This document shows, piece by piece, positions 1-8,886 of a stretch of 64,000 bases of DNA. Below the pieces are notes generated by a model, which was not told where the DNA came from, made no database searches, and saw only the letters and a program-made list of their open reading frames with translations. The translations under genes were made by a program, and so were the position numbers. Positions within the stretch are counted from its first letter, which is position 1. Each line of letters starts with the position of its first letter. The DNA comes from an uncultured Ulvibacter sp. (GTDB lineage: Bacteria; Bacteroidota; Bacteroidia; Flavobacteriales; Flavobacteriaceae), in NCBI GenBank assembly GCA_943789105.1, contig CALSSW010000005.1:62001-126000 (forward strand), written 5' to 3'.

Positions 1-461
1 TCATCTACAACATCCTCTAGTTCTTTTTTTTCTTCTTTTTTGCCACCAGTTTTTAAGAACATGCCTGCACTATCCAAAATTTCTTTGTGACTAAAAATAG
101 GCGCTTTAAATCGAAGTGCTAGCGCAATGGCATCACTTGTTCGAGCATCTACAATTTCTTCTACACCCTCACGCTCACAAATGATACTGGAGAAGAATAC
201 CCCATCAACTAGTTTATGTATAATTACTTGTGTGATAATAATTGAAAAACGATCAGAGAAGTTTTTAAATAAATCATGGGTAAGAGGTCTGGGAGGCATG
301 ATTTCTTTCTCAAGTGCAATAGCAATAGATTGAGCTTCACTGGCGCCAATGACTATGGGTAGTTTTCTATTGCCTTCTACCTCACTGAGTATTAGGGCGT
401 AAGCACCATTTTGTGTTTGGCTATAAGAAATTCCATCAATGTTTAATCTAACTAGACTCAT
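1..461 (-). CDS. Bifunctional nuclease family protein (DUF151), 3' end cut by window edge
   Basis: The reading frame starts at ATG 461 (reverse strand) and runs off the left edge, leaving about 153 residues. The N-terminal part (MSLVRLNIDGISYSQTQNG, then an ALILSEVEGNRKLPIVIG stretch) and the segment VDARTSDAIALALRFKAPI are typical of the DUF151 family, whose members have been described as nucleases acting on both DNA and RNA. The C-terminal part becomes Lys/Glu-rich (GGKKEEKKELEDVVD), as is common in Bacteroidota members. It lies directly downstream of etfBA, separated by a strong terminator hairpin, so it is probably transcribed from its own promoter or by readthrough. The family call is firm; the biological role in this group is not known. 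Confidence 0.88.
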   Translation of the reverse strand, partial: MSLVRLNIDGISYSQTQNGAYALILSEVEGNRKLPIVIGASEAQSIAIALEKEIMPPRPLTHDLFKNFSDRFSIIITQVIIHKLVDGVFFSSIICEREGVEEIVDARTSDAIALALRFKAPIFSHKEILDSAGMFLKTGGKKEEKKELEDVVD

Positions 462-471
462 AGTTTAAAAT

Positions 472-517
472 TAAAAAAAGCTGTTTAAACAGGATGTTTG
501 TCCTAATTTAAACAGCC
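472..517 (-). terminator. Intrinsic terminator of the etfBA operon
   Basis: Ten-base stem GCTGTTTAAA (480-489) with TTTAAACAGC (507-516), an inner AGGA/TCCT helix, then an eight-base U run on the reverse strand (472-479). It follows the end of etfA by about 30 bases. Confidence 0.85.
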
Positions 518-545
518 ATTTTCAAAGGCACAAAGTAATAAAAAA

Positions 546-1508
546 TTATGCGTTTTGCGCTTTAAAAGCCTTTAATTTTTCATTTAGTTGTGGTACAATT
601 TCAAATGCATCTCCTACAATACCGTAGTCTGCTGCTTTAAAAAATGGAGCCTCAGGGTCAGTATTTATAACCACTTTTACCTTAGAGGAGTTAATACCAG
701 CAAGGTGCTGTATGGCTCCACTAATACCAATGGCAATGTAGAGTGAGGCAGCCACTGGTTTTCCGGTTTGTCCAACATGTTCTCCATGAGATCTCCATCC
801 CATATCACTAACAGGTTTTGAGCAAGCTGTAGCAGCTCCTAATATGGTAGCCATTTCTTCAATCATACCCCAGTTTTCTGGCCCTTTTAATCCGCGCCCT
901 GCAGAGACTACAACTTCTGCATCTGCTATGGTCACCTTATCTGTCGCTTTATCTACAGACAGTACCTTGGTGCTGTTTTGTTGTAGACTTGGTGAGAAGG
1001 CCTCTGATACTGCAGCTCCAGAAGCCTCATGCAAACCATATGCGTTTTTACCTAAACCAATTATTTTGACAGGTGTGTTTATTTGTGTTAAAGAAAATGC
1101 TTTGTTGGTATACACGCTGTGCTTTATTTTAAATGGCGTGATGCTCTGGGGGAGGGCAACAACGTTAGAGACATATCCAGCCTCTAGATTGACAGCCACT
1201 AAAGGAGCCATATATTTTGCATTTGCAGTTTGAGACAACACAACAACGGTAGCATCTTGTGATGCCGCAGCTTGAGATATTACATCTGCATATCCCTGGG
1301 CATCAAAGTTTGCAAGGCTGTCATTTGTTATTTCTAGCACTTTATCTGCGCCATACATTCCTAGTTGGGATGTATTACTTGCGTTAATAGACACCGCTGT
1401 TAGGGTAGTGCCTAACTCAGTTGCTATTGCCTTTGCGTAGGATACGACTTCAAAGGCAGTTTTTTTAAAAGAACCATTTTCAGATTCTGTATAGACTAAA
1501 ACACTCAT
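546..1508 (-). CDS. etfA: Electron transfer flavoprotein, alpha subunit
   Basis: The 320-residue product is the FAD-binding alpha subunit of ETF, which takes electrons from acyl-CoA and related dehydrogenases and passes them to the quinone pool through ETF:quinone oxidoreductase. The N-terminal half is the ETF alpha/beta fold; the C-terminal half carries the FAD domain, with VVSAGRGLKGPENW (about 200-215), a SHGEHVGQTGKPVAASLYIAIG segment and the closing VVINTDPEAPFFKAADYGIVGD. Length is normal for bacterial EtfA. It sits 67 bp behind etfB on the same strand and the two form a simple operon ending in a strong hairpin terminator. Nothing unusual in the protein. Confidence 0.96.
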   Translation of the reverse strand: MSVLVYTESENGSFKKTAFEVVSYAKAIATELGTTLTAVSINASNTSQLGMYGADKVLEITNDSLANFDAQGYADVISQAAASQDATVVVLSQTANAKYMAPLVAVNLEAGYVSNVVALPQSITPFKIKHSVYTNKAFSLTQINTPVKIIGLGKNAYGLHEASGAAVSEAFSPSLQQNSTKVLSVDKATDKVTIADAEVVVSAGRGLKGPENWGMIEEMATILGAATACSKPVSDMGWRSHGEHVGQTGKPVAASLYIAIGISGAIQHLAGINSSKVKVVINTDPEAPFFKAADYGIVGDAFEIVPQLNEKLKAFKAQNA

Positions 1509-1575
1509 ATGGTATAGGTATTTACTATTATTTTTAGGTATTCAAATAGTTTTGAAGGCCTGTTTTTGTTGTTAT

Positions 1576-2316
1576 TTAAATTACTTTGGCTTCGTTGTGT
1601 AATAAATCTATTAATTCATCCACATTATCTAAGAGCTTTACAGCTCCTCTTGGTGCAGGTTTTTCATAGGTTGTTGCTTGGCTTCTTGGGCTTTGCTCAA
1701 CTCCTGGTTTAACATGTAAAGGTTTGCTTCTAGCTTGCATGATACCGCGCATATTTGGGATGCGAAGATCACTTTCTTCAACCAATCCCTTTTGACCTCC
1801 AATAACAAGAGGTAAGGACGTTTGAAGGGTTTCTTTTCCGCCATCAATTTCTCTAATAGCAGTTACGCTGGCACCTTCTATCTCTAAACTAATACAGGTG
1901 TTTACAAAATTAGCTCCAATCATTTTTGCCAGCATTCCTGGCACCATACCACCATTGTAATCAATAGACTCGCGTCCTCCAATAATTAGATCATAGTCAC
2001 CATCTTTTGCAACCTGTGCCAATTGCAATGCAACACTAAAGCCATCTACAGCTGGGGTGTCTATGCGTATTGCTTCATCTGCTCCAATGGCAAGTGCCTT
2101 TCGAAGAGTAGGTTCTGTTTGTGGTCCTCCAACATTAATAACATGCACAGATGCACCTTGCTTTTCTTTAAACCACATTGCACGCGTGAGCCCAAACTCA
2201 TCGTTTGGATTGATGACAAAGTTCACGCCATTGGCATCAAATTTTGTGTCGTTATCTGAGAAATTTATCTTTGAAGTAGTGTCTGGTACGTGACTAATAC
2301 ACACTAATATTTTCAT
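1576..2316 (-). CDS. etfB: Electron transfer flavoprotein, beta subunit
   Basis: This 246-residue protein is the AMP-binding beta subunit that pairs with EtfA. Family signatures are MKILVCISHVPDTTSKI at the N-terminus, FVINPNDEFGLTRAMWFKEK and the AMP-site region LIIGGRESIDYNGGMVPGML followed by LPLVIGGQKGLVEESDLRIPNMRGIMQARSKPL. It is first in the etfBA operon and diverges from pdhB. A TATCTTTG box (2396 to 2389) fits a Bacteroidota -7 element, and a perfect 22-bp palindrome lies where the -33 element should be, suggesting regulation by a dimeric DNA-binding protein. Confidence 0.96.
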   Translation of the reverse strand: MKILVCISHVPDTTSKINFSDNDTKFDANGVNFVINPNDEFGLTRAMWFKEKQGASVHVINVGGPQTEPTLRKALAIGADEAIRIDTPAVDGFSVALQLAQVAKDGDYDLIIGGRESIDYNGGMVPGMLAKMIGANFVNTCISLEIEGASVTAIREIDGGKETLQTSLPLVIGGQKGLVEESDLRIPNMRGIMQARSKPLHVKPGVEQSPRSQATTYEKPAPRGAVKLLDNVDELIDLLHNEAKVI

Positions 2317-2388
2317 AGTAATTTTTATTTTAATGGTAGTACTATTTTTTAAATTTCGAAAATCTAGTTATCCCAATATTTTCAACAA

Positions 2389-2396
2389 CAAAGATA
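2389..2396 (-). promoter_or_regulatory. Candidate -7 box of the etfBA promoter
   Basis: TATCTTTG on the reverse strand matches the Bacteroidota -7 consensus TAnnTTTG, 73 bp before the etfB start. No clear TTG -33 box is present; that position is occupied by the palindrome at 2413-2434. Confidence 0.45.
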
Positions 2397-2412
2397 ATGA
2401 ATATTATTCTCA

Positions 2413-2434
2413 TTTACTATGCATGCATAGTAAA
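2413..2434. promoter_or_regulatory. 22-bp perfect palindrome, candidate operator between etfB and pdhB
   Basis: TTTACTATGCA is followed directly by its exact reverse complement TGCATAGTAAA. The site is centred about 20 bp upstream of the etfB -7 box, where a bound repressor would block sigma-factor contact with the -33 region. A 22-bp perfect inverted repeat without a T tract is the form expected of an operator for a homodimeric repressor (TetR or GntR type, for example). The regulator is not identifiable from the window. Confidence 0.6.
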
Positions 2435-2494
2435 TAGTTGGCTATAAAATGTTAAATGCCTCTATTTCTGGTACAAAAAATAAGATAATAATAC

Positions 2495-2502
2495 TATTTT
2501 TG
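2495..2502 (+). promoter_or_regulatory. Candidate -7 box for pdhB
   Basis: TATTTTTG matches TAnnTTTG and lies 97 bp before the preferred pdhB start. There is no convincing TTG at -33, so this is tentative. Confidence 0.3.
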
Positions 2503-2598
2503 TTTTTTTAAGTTCTGGGGTAGTTCTATTTAATTATTTCAGAAGTAAAAAAGATCATAAAGTATAATTAAATGTACCCACCCATGTGGGCAATTAGC

Positions 2599-3579
2599 AT
2601 GAAAACAATTCAATTTAGAGAAGCCATTTGTGAAGCCATGAGCGAGGAGATGCGCAAAGATGATACCATTTACCTAATGGGTGAAGAAGTAGCAGATTAT
2701 AACGGTGCATACAAGGCAAGTAAAGGAATGTTAGAGGAGTTTGGCGCAAAGCGTGTTATAGACACCCCTATTGCAGAGCTTGGTTTTGCTGGTATTGCCA
2801 TTGGTAGTGCCATGAACGGTAACAGGCCTATTGTAGAGTACATGACCTTTAATTTCTCTTTGGTTGGGATTGACCAAATAATCAATAACGCTGCAAAGAT
2901 TAGACAAATGAGTGGTGGACAATTTAATTGTCCTATTGTTTTTAGAGGGCCAACAGCTAGTGCTGGACAATTGGCAGCAACACATTCTCAAGCTTTTGAG
3001 AATTGGTTTGCAAACACTCCAGGATTAAAAGTTGTTGTGCCAAGTAACCCTGCAGATGCTAAGGGATTATTAAAGAGTGCTATACGTGATAACGATCCAG
3101 TAATTTTTATGGAGAGTGAGCAAATGTATGGTGATAAAGGCCAGGTACCAGAGGGAGAGTATTTAATCCCTTTAGGTGTTGCAGAAATCAAACGTAAGGG
3201 TAGCGATGTAACCATAGTCTCTTTCGGGAAAATAATTAAAGAAGCCTATAAAGCTGCAGATCAATTAGCTGCAGAAGGTATTGAGTGTGAAATTATCGAT
3301 TTGCGTACGGTACGTCCTTTAGATATCAATGCTATTTTAGATTCTGTAAAAAAAACAAATCGTTTGGTAGTTTTAGAGGAAGCATGGCCTTTTGGAAATG
3401 TAGCAACAGAGATTACCTATCAAATACAAAGCCAGGCATTTGATTATCTAGATGCTCCCGTTGAAAAGATAAACACAGCAGATACCCCAGCGCCGTATTC
3501 ACCTGCTTTATTTGCAGAATGGTTACCTAATAGCACAGATGTTGTTAATGCAGTAAAGAAAGTGCTTTACAAAAAATAA
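2599..3579 (+). CDS. pdhB: Pyruvate dehydrogenase complex E1 component, beta subunit
   Basis: The product is the beta subunit of the thiamine-diphosphate-dependent E1 enzyme that decarboxylates pyruvate. The start chosen is ATG 2599 (MKTIQFREAICEAMSEEM), which matches family N-termini; an upstream in-frame ATG at 2572 would add nine unlikely residues. Characteristic segments are YLMGEEVADYNGAYKASKGM, DTPIAELGFAGIAIG, the MTFNFSLVGIDQIINNAAK stretch, the K+-binding-loop type RGPTASAGQLAATHSQ, and the C-terminal VVLEEAWPFGNVATEI. Length (326 aa) is normal. The alpha subunit and E2 are not adjacent, so the complex is encoded at separate loci, as is usual in flavobacteria. The branched-chain 2-oxoacid E1 beta is a related alternative, but the sequence reads as pyruvate type. 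Confidence 0.93.
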   Translation: MKTIQFREAICEAMSEEMRKDDTIYLMGEEVADYNGAYKASKGMLEEFGAKRVIDTPIAELGFAGIAIGSAMNGNRPIVEYMTFNFSLVGIDQIINNAAKIRQMSGGQFNCPIVFRGPTASAGQLAATHSQAFENWFANTPGLKVVVPSNPADAKGLLKSAIRDNDPVIFMESEQMYGDKGQVPEGEYLIPLGVAEIKRKGSDVTIVSFGKIIKEAYKAADQLAAEGIECEIIDLRTVRPLDINAILDSVKKTNRLVVLEEAWPFGNVATEITYQIQSQAFDYLDAPVEKINTADTPAPYSPALFAEWLPNSTDVVNAVKKVLYKK

Positions 3580-3652
3580 AATATTTTTTAAGACTTTGAT
3601 TTAGACATTTTAATGTACCATTAGTAATTGCATTTTAGAGTTTTATTTTTTC

Positions 3653-6139
3653 ATGAAAAACTTTTTTTTTCTTTTTCTACTTTTTTTTTCGGTTGGAGCG
3701 AGGGCGCAAACTAAAATAAGCGGTGTTGTAACTGATACCGATGGGGTCTCTGTGCCTTTTGCTAACGTGGTTTTTAAAAATAGTTTTGAAGGAACCATAA
3801 CCAATGAAGAGGGACGTTTTTATTTAGAGAGTGGCAAAACCTATACAAACGTTGTAGTATCTTTTTTAGGATTTCAGGATAAAGAAATCACACTGGATAA
3901 AAAGATCAACTATAACATGAGTATTGTTATAGAGCAAGAAGCCGCATCACTAGACGAGGTAGTTATCTTTAGTGGCAAGACCTCAAAGAAAAATAATCCA
4001 GCCATAACTATTTTACGTAAAATTTGGGATAACCGAAGGCAAAATGGAATAAAAAAATTCAAGCAATACGCCTTCGACAAGTATGAAAAGCTAGAATTTG
4101 ATTTAAACACCATAGATAGTACCCTCACAAAAAACAAAATCTTTAAAGGTATGGAGTTTATCTTTGAAGAGATAGACACCTCAAAGGTTACTGGAAATAC
4201 GTATTTACCTATTTTTATTAATGAGGCTTTTTCAGAAGTCTATGGCGACAACCTTCTCAAAAAAGAGAGAGAAATACTCCAGGGGAATAAAAATTCTGGA
4301 TTCGAAAACAACAACACGTTAATTGCATTTTTAAAAGATTTGTACAGCCAGTATGATGTCTATGATAATTACTTAAAGTTTTTTGACAAAGCCTTTACGA
4401 GCCCTTTATCTAAAACAGGCATAGATGTGTATAATTATGTGCTTTTAGATAGCGCCTATCGAGGGGATAAGTGGTGTTATAATATAGCCTATTATCCAAG
4501 GCGTAAAAATGAGCTCACCTTTAAGGGAGACTTTTGGGTAAATGACTCTACTTGGGCTATAAAAGAGATTAACTTGCAGGCTTCAAAAAGCGCTAATATA
4601 AACTGGATAAGAGAAGTATATATTGAACAAGAGTTTGATGTATTAAACGATTCTATCTTCCTGATAACTCGAGATTACTTTATGAGTGACTTTAGTTTCC
4701 AAGATAAAGAGAAAGCCAAAGGTGTTTACGGAAGAAGAACCACCTTGTATGATAATTATGTTTTTGACAATCCAAAACAGAAGAATTTTTATAAAATACA
4801 AGTAGATCCTTACCAATATGATGTATATAATAGGCCAGATTCCTACTGGGAAGAAAACCGACTAGAGCGATTAAATAAAGATGAGTTGAGCGTTTATAAA
4901 ATGTTAGACACATTAAAAAGCGTTCCAAGATTTAAGGCTTTGTATAGTGTCGCTTCTGTTTTAGCCTCTGGGTATTATGAAGTAGAAAACTTTGATATTG
5001 GACCTGTATTCTCACTTTTTGGATACAACGAGGCAGAAGGCCTTAGACTTAGGTTGGGGGGTAGGACCTATTTTTCTCAAAATGATCAATGGCGCCTTGA
5101 GGGTTTTGGTGCCTATGGATTTAAAGATGATCGTTTTAAATTTGGGCTCTCTGCAAAGGTGTTACTTAACAGAAAAAACAGGCTCTCCCTTTTTACGGGG
5201 TATAGAAAAGATGTAGAACAAACTGGTGCAAGCCTTTCTTCAAGCAATGACATTTTGGGCAGAAATCTAGCCTCTTCTTCACTAATTACAGTGGGCGCAA
5301 ATGATAAGCTGACCCGCGTTAAATTAGCGACCGTGGGAGTTTCATTAGAGCCTGTAAAAAATTTAAATATACGCATTACAGGATCCTACAGGTCTTTGAG
5401 TTCTGCCACAGACACCTTTTCTATAGATTATTTAAAAGAAGATGGAACTATAGGTAATGATGTGCAACAGCCAGAGATTCAGCTACTAACTTTTTTCACT
5501 CCAAAGCGGAAAGTTTCCGGATATGGTGTGGAGAGAACTGTTATAAACCAAGGGAGTTTTCCAAGTATTTTTCTGGGATATACCTATGGTATAAAAGGGC
5601 TCTTGGATGGAGATTTTGAGTACCAAAGAATTCAAGGATTATACACCCAGCCATGGAATATTGGTGGTATTGGTAGGTTAACATCAACCATAGAGGCTGG
5701 TAAAACCTTTGGCCAAGTAAATTTAAGCCTGCTAAATCCTATTCCAGGAAACCAGACGCTTTTTAGTATTTACAACACCTTTTCTCAGTTAGATTTTTAT
5801 GAATTTGTTAGTGATCAGTACGTGTCGTTACATTTGCAACACGATTTTGGAGGGCGACTTTTCCAGCGCATACCATGGCTTCGAGATTTTAATTTAAGAG
5901 AGGTCATTGGTTTTAGGACTGTTATTGGTAGTGTGAGCCAAGAAAATATCGATATTAACAGATCCAACATTGTGTACCAATCTCCAAACAAGCCCTACTA
6001 TGAGTATAGCTTTGGTGTGGGTAATATCTTCAAAGTATTTAGGCTCGATGTTAATTTTAGGGGAAATTACCTAAACCAGGTAGACTATCCCAATGCTAGA
6101 AAATTTGGCTTTACAGGCACCTTTGGCTTTAATTTCTAG
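3653..6139 (+). CDS. DUF5686 outer-membrane protein with N-terminal carboxypeptidase-regulatory-like domain
   Basis: An 828-residue envelope protein. Residues 1-18 are a signal peptide (MKNFFFLFLLFFSVGARAQ). Residues about 20-100 form a carboxypeptidase D regulatory-like beta-sandwich (TKISGVVTDTDGVSVPFANVVF ... VVVSFLGFQDKEITL), the type found ahead of many Bacteroidota outer-membrane barrels. The rest is the DUF5686 region, ending in beta-strand-rich, aromatic-rich sequence and a terminal FTGTFGFNF, which suggests an outer-membrane beta-barrel finishing in Phe. There is no TonB box or plug that I can recognise, so it is not an ordinary TonB-dependent receptor. It follows pdhB by 73 bp on the same strand. 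The function of the family is not established. Confidence 0.85.
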   Translation: MKNFFFLFLLFFSVGARAQTKISGVVTDTDGVSVPFANVVFKNSFEGTITNEEGRFYLESGKTYTNVVVSFLGFQDKEITLDKKINYNMSIVIEQEAASLDEVVIFSGKTSKKNNPAITILRKIWDNRRQNGIKKFKQYAFDKYEKLEFDLNTIDSTLTKNKIFKGMEFIFEEIDTSKVTGNTYLPIFINEAFSEVYGDNLLKKEREILQGNKNSGFENNNTLIAFLKDLYSQYDVYDNYLKFFDKAFTSPLSKTGIDVYNYVLLDSAYRGDKWCYNIAYYPRRKNELTFKGDFWVNDSTWAIKEINLQASKSANINWIREVYIEQEFDVLNDSIFLITRDYFMSDFSFQDKEKAKGVYGRRTTLYDNYVFDNPKQKNFYKIQVDPYQYDVYNRPDSYWEENRLERLNKDELSVYKMLDTLKSVPRFKALYSVASVLASGYYEVENFDIGPVFSLFGYNEAEGLRLRLGGRTYFSQNDQWRLEGFGAYGFKDDRFKFGLSAKVLLNRKNRLSLFTGYRKDVEQTGASLSSSNDILGRNLASSSLITVGANDKLTRVKLATVGVSLEPVKNLNIRITGSYRSLSSATDTFSIDYLKEDGTIGNDVQQPEIQLLTFFTPKRKVSGYGVERTVINQGSFPSIFLGYTYGIKGLLDGDFEYQRIQGLYTQPWNIGGIGRLTSTIEAGKTFGQVNLSLLNPIPGNQTLFSIYNTFSQLDFYEFVSDQYVSLHLQHDFGGRLFQRIPWLRDFNLREVIGFRTVIGSVSQENIDINRSNIVYQSPNKPYYEYSFGVGNIFKVFRLDVNFRGNYLNQVDYPNARKFGFTGTFGFNF

Positions 6140-6355
6140 AACGTATTTTTATCTCTGCAATAACAGCTAAATCCATTTTAAAGGATGCTTGTTAGTTTAA
6201 CGCCAAACTAGCGGCCAGAAAACCAATGGTAATTTTACTGTTTAACTTCTCATAATTAGCAGTTTAAAGCACTCTTTTTCACTTATTAAAAAGGTGTTTT
6301 TTAATTGTCTTTAATTTGTTACTTTTACCGCCTTAATTAACAAATCAAATAATAT

Positions 6356-8797
6356 ATGGAAACAATGATGATTTACATGCCAATAGCAGCGGCATTAATA
6401 GGTTTAGTGTATATGCTAATTAAAAAATCCTGGGTGATGAAGCAAGATGCAGGTGATGGTAAAATGAAAGAAATTTCAGATCACATCTATGAAGGGGCAT
6501 TGGCTTTTTTGAATGCAGAATATAGACTATTATCATATTTTGTAGTTGGAGCAAGTATCGTTTTAGCAGGAATTGCTTTTTTCATGAATACTACATACCT
6601 AATAGTTGTTGCCTTTATTATTGGAGCTATCTTTTCTGCCTTTGCAGGAAATATGGGTATGAAAATAGCCACTAAAACAAATGTAAGAACCACGCAAGCC
6701 GCAAAAACGAGCCTACCAAATGCATTGAAGGTTTCTTTTGGTGGTGGTACTGTAATGGGTCTTGGTGTTGCAGGCTTGGCTGTTCTAGGATTAACACTTT
6801 TCTTTATTATTTTCTACCAAATGTTTATGGGTGGTCAATGGACCAACACCATGGAAATGACTATTGTGTTAGAGGCATTGGCTGGTTTCTCTCTCGGTGC
6901 AGAATCTATTGCTCTTTTTGCAAGAGTAGGTGGTGGTATTTATACCAAAGCTGCCGATGTAGGGGCAGATTTAGCAGGGAAAGTACAAGCAGATATCCCA
7001 GAGGATGATCCAAGAAACCCAGCAACAATTGCAGATAATGTAGGAGATAACGTTGGAGATGTTGCAGGTATGGGTGCAGATTTATTTGGATCATACGTAG
7101 CGACAGTGTTGGCTGCCATGGTACTTGGTAACTATGTAATTAAAGACATGGGAGGCGCAATACAAGATGCCTTTGGCGGAATTGGCCCTGTTTTATTGCC
7201 AATGGCAATTGCAGGTGTAGGAATTATTATTTCTCTTATTGGAACCATGTTAGTTAAAATATCATCAAACGATGCAAAAGAGGCAGATGTACAAAAGGCC
7301 TTAAACATCGGTAACTGGGCATCTATTATTATGGTAGCAATTTCATGTTACGCACTTGTTACATGGATGTTGCCACAAACAATGCAAATGGACTTCTTTG
7401 GTGAGGGGCTTCAAGATATTTCCTCAATGAGGGTGTTTTATGCCTGTTTGGTTGGCCTGGTTGTAGGAGCAGGGATTTCTGCTTTTACAGAATACTATAC
7501 AGGACTTGGTTCTAAGCCAATTTTAAAAATCGTACAACAATCTAGCACGGGTGCAGGAACAAATATTATTGCTGGTTTGGCAACAGGTATGATTTCTACA
7601 TTTTCTTCTGTTTTATTATTTGCAGCTGCAATTTGGGCATCATACGCCTTGGCTGGGTTTTACGGAGTTGCCCTAGCAGCTTCTGCTATGATGGCAACAA
7701 CGGCTATGCAATTGGCTATTGATGCTTTTGGACCTATTGCAGATAATGCAGGTGGTATTGCGGAGATGAGCGAACAAGACCCAATAGTAAGAGAACGCAC
7801 AGATATTTTAGATGCTGTTGGTAATACAACTGCTGCAACAGGTAAAGGTTTTGCCATTGCATCTGCTGCATTAACATCATTAGCACTTTTTGCTGCCTAT
7901 GTTACTTTTACAGGAATTGACGGTATTAACATCTTTAAGGCCCCAGTGTTGGCTATGCTTTTTGTTGGTGGTATGGTACCCGTAGTGTTTTCTGCTTTGG
8001 CAATGAATGCTGTAGGTAAAGCTGCTATGGAAATGGTAAATGAAGTGGTAAGACAGTTTAAGGAAATTCCAGGAATTATGGAAGGAACTGGAAAACCAGA
8101 ATATGATAAATGTGTTGCTATTTCTACTCAGGCATCTTTAAAAGAAATGATGTTACCAGGTATTCTAACTATTGGTTTTCCAATCGTTATTGTACTTGTT
8201 GGCCTACTAGTATATCCAGATAACAATATGTTGGTTGCTGAAATGCTAGGTGGCTACATGGCAGGTGTTACCGTGAGTGGTGTTCTTTGGGCTATTTTCC
8301 AGAACAATGCTGGTGGAGCTTGGGACAATGCTAAAAAATCTTTTGAAGCAGGTGTTGAAATTAATGGTGTAATGACCTATAAAGGTTCTGAGGCTCATAA
8401 GGCTGCGGTAACTGGAGATACTGTTGGAGATCCATTTAAAGACACCTCTGGTCCATCTATGAACATCCTAATTAAACTTTCGTGTTTAATTGGACTAGTG
8501 ATTGCTCCAATTCTAGGAGGTCATGCCATTGAGGATACAGCAGCAGATGCCCCCAAAGAAAATACCATACAGGTAGATACCGATAAACAAGTGGTTGTTC
8601 AAATGAGCTCTGATGATGATGAGCTATTTACAGCTACCGTTACCATCACTACTCAAGAAGATGGATATACTAAAAAAGTATCTAAATTATTCACAGGCAC
8701 AAAGGCTCAGGTTGATGCTCAAATCCAGGCTATGGATGTTGTTGTTCCACCAACACCACCAACACCTCCTGTTGTCGATTCTAATACAGATGCTTAA
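6356..8797 (+). CDS. hppA: K+-dependent membrane pyrophosphatase with C-terminal extension
   Basis: This 813-residue integral membrane pump couples pyrophosphate hydrolysis to cation transport. The active-site motifs are intact: [15 protein letters not shown] (about 192-206) and [27 protein letters not shown] (216-243). [10 protein letters not shown] (489-498) has Ala and Gly at the positions that mark K+-dependent enzymes. The transport-gate Glu found as DLFES in Na+ pumps is Gly here (DLFGS, G245), whereas a Glu appears in the preceding helix (LGAES, E183). As I recall, that relocated Glu defines a Flavobacterium-type H+ pump, so proton pumping is more likely than Na+. The last 89 residues or so (from about 725) are an unusual polar tail ending in a Pro/Thr repeat (PPTPPTPP). 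The gene stands alone between a DUF5686 gene and a terminator. Confidence 0.95.
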   Translation: METMMIYMPIAAALIGLVYMLIKKSWVMKQDAGDGKMKEISDHIYEGALAFLNAEYRLLSYFVVGASIVLAGIAFFMNTTYLIVVAFIIGAIFSAFAGNMGMKIATKTNVRTTQAAKTSLPNALKVSFGGGTVMGLGVAGLAVLGLTLFFIIFYQMFMGGQWTNTMEMTIVLEALAGFSLGAESIALFARVGGGIYTKAADVGADLAGKVQADIPEDDPRNPATIADNVGDNVGDVAGMGADLFGSYVATVLAAMVLGNYVIKDMGGAIQDAFGGIGPVLLPMAIAGVGIIISLIGTMLVKISSNDAKEADVQKALNIGNWASIIMVAISCYALVTWMLPQTMQMDFFGEGLQDISSMRVFYACLVGLVVGAGISAFTEYYTGLGSKPILKIVQQSSTGAGTNIIAGLATGMISTFSSVLLFAAAIWASYALAGFYGVALAASAMMATTAMQLAIDAFGPIADNAGGIAEMSEQDPIVRERTDILDAVGNTTAATGKGFAIASAALTSLALFAAYVTFTGIDGINIFKAPVLAMLFVGGMVPVVFSALAMNAVGKAAMEMVNEVVRQFKEIPGIMEGTGKPEYDKCVAISTQASLKEMMLPGILTIGFPIVIVLVGLLVYPDNNMLVAEMLGGYMAGVTVSGVLWAIFQNNAGGAWDNAKKSFEAGVEINGVMTYKGSEAHKAAVTGDTVGDPFKDTSGPSMNILIKLSCLIGLVIAPILGGHAIEDTAADAPKENTIQVDTDKQVVVQMSSDDDELFTATVTITTQEDGYTKKVSKLFTGTKAQVDAQIQAMDVVVPPTPPTPPVVDSNTDA

Positions 8798-8823
8798 TAT
8801 TATATTTACAAGCATATGATAAT

Positions 8824-8858
8824 AAAAAGGGGCTGTCTTTAAAGACAACCCTTTTTTT
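8824..8858 (+). terminator. Intrinsic terminator after hppA
   Basis: GTCTTT/AAAGAC stem extended by GGGG/CCC pairs with one mismatch and followed by a run of seven T. It lies between two converging genes; the A tract on its 5' side means it may also work for the minus-strand kinase gene. Confidence 0.8.
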
Positions 8859-8886
8859 ATGAGGTAGATTAAAGTGTATTAGTCTT

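Noticed and set aside
844-1233. 129-codon ORF on the plus strand inside etfA
   Set aside because: It is the antisense shadow of the well-conserved etfA frame and resembles no family.
6140-6355. Hairpin TAGTTT...AAACTA between the DUF5686 gene and hppA
   Set aside because: Only a 6-bp stem and no T tract; not a convincing terminator, and nothing else is visible in this gap.
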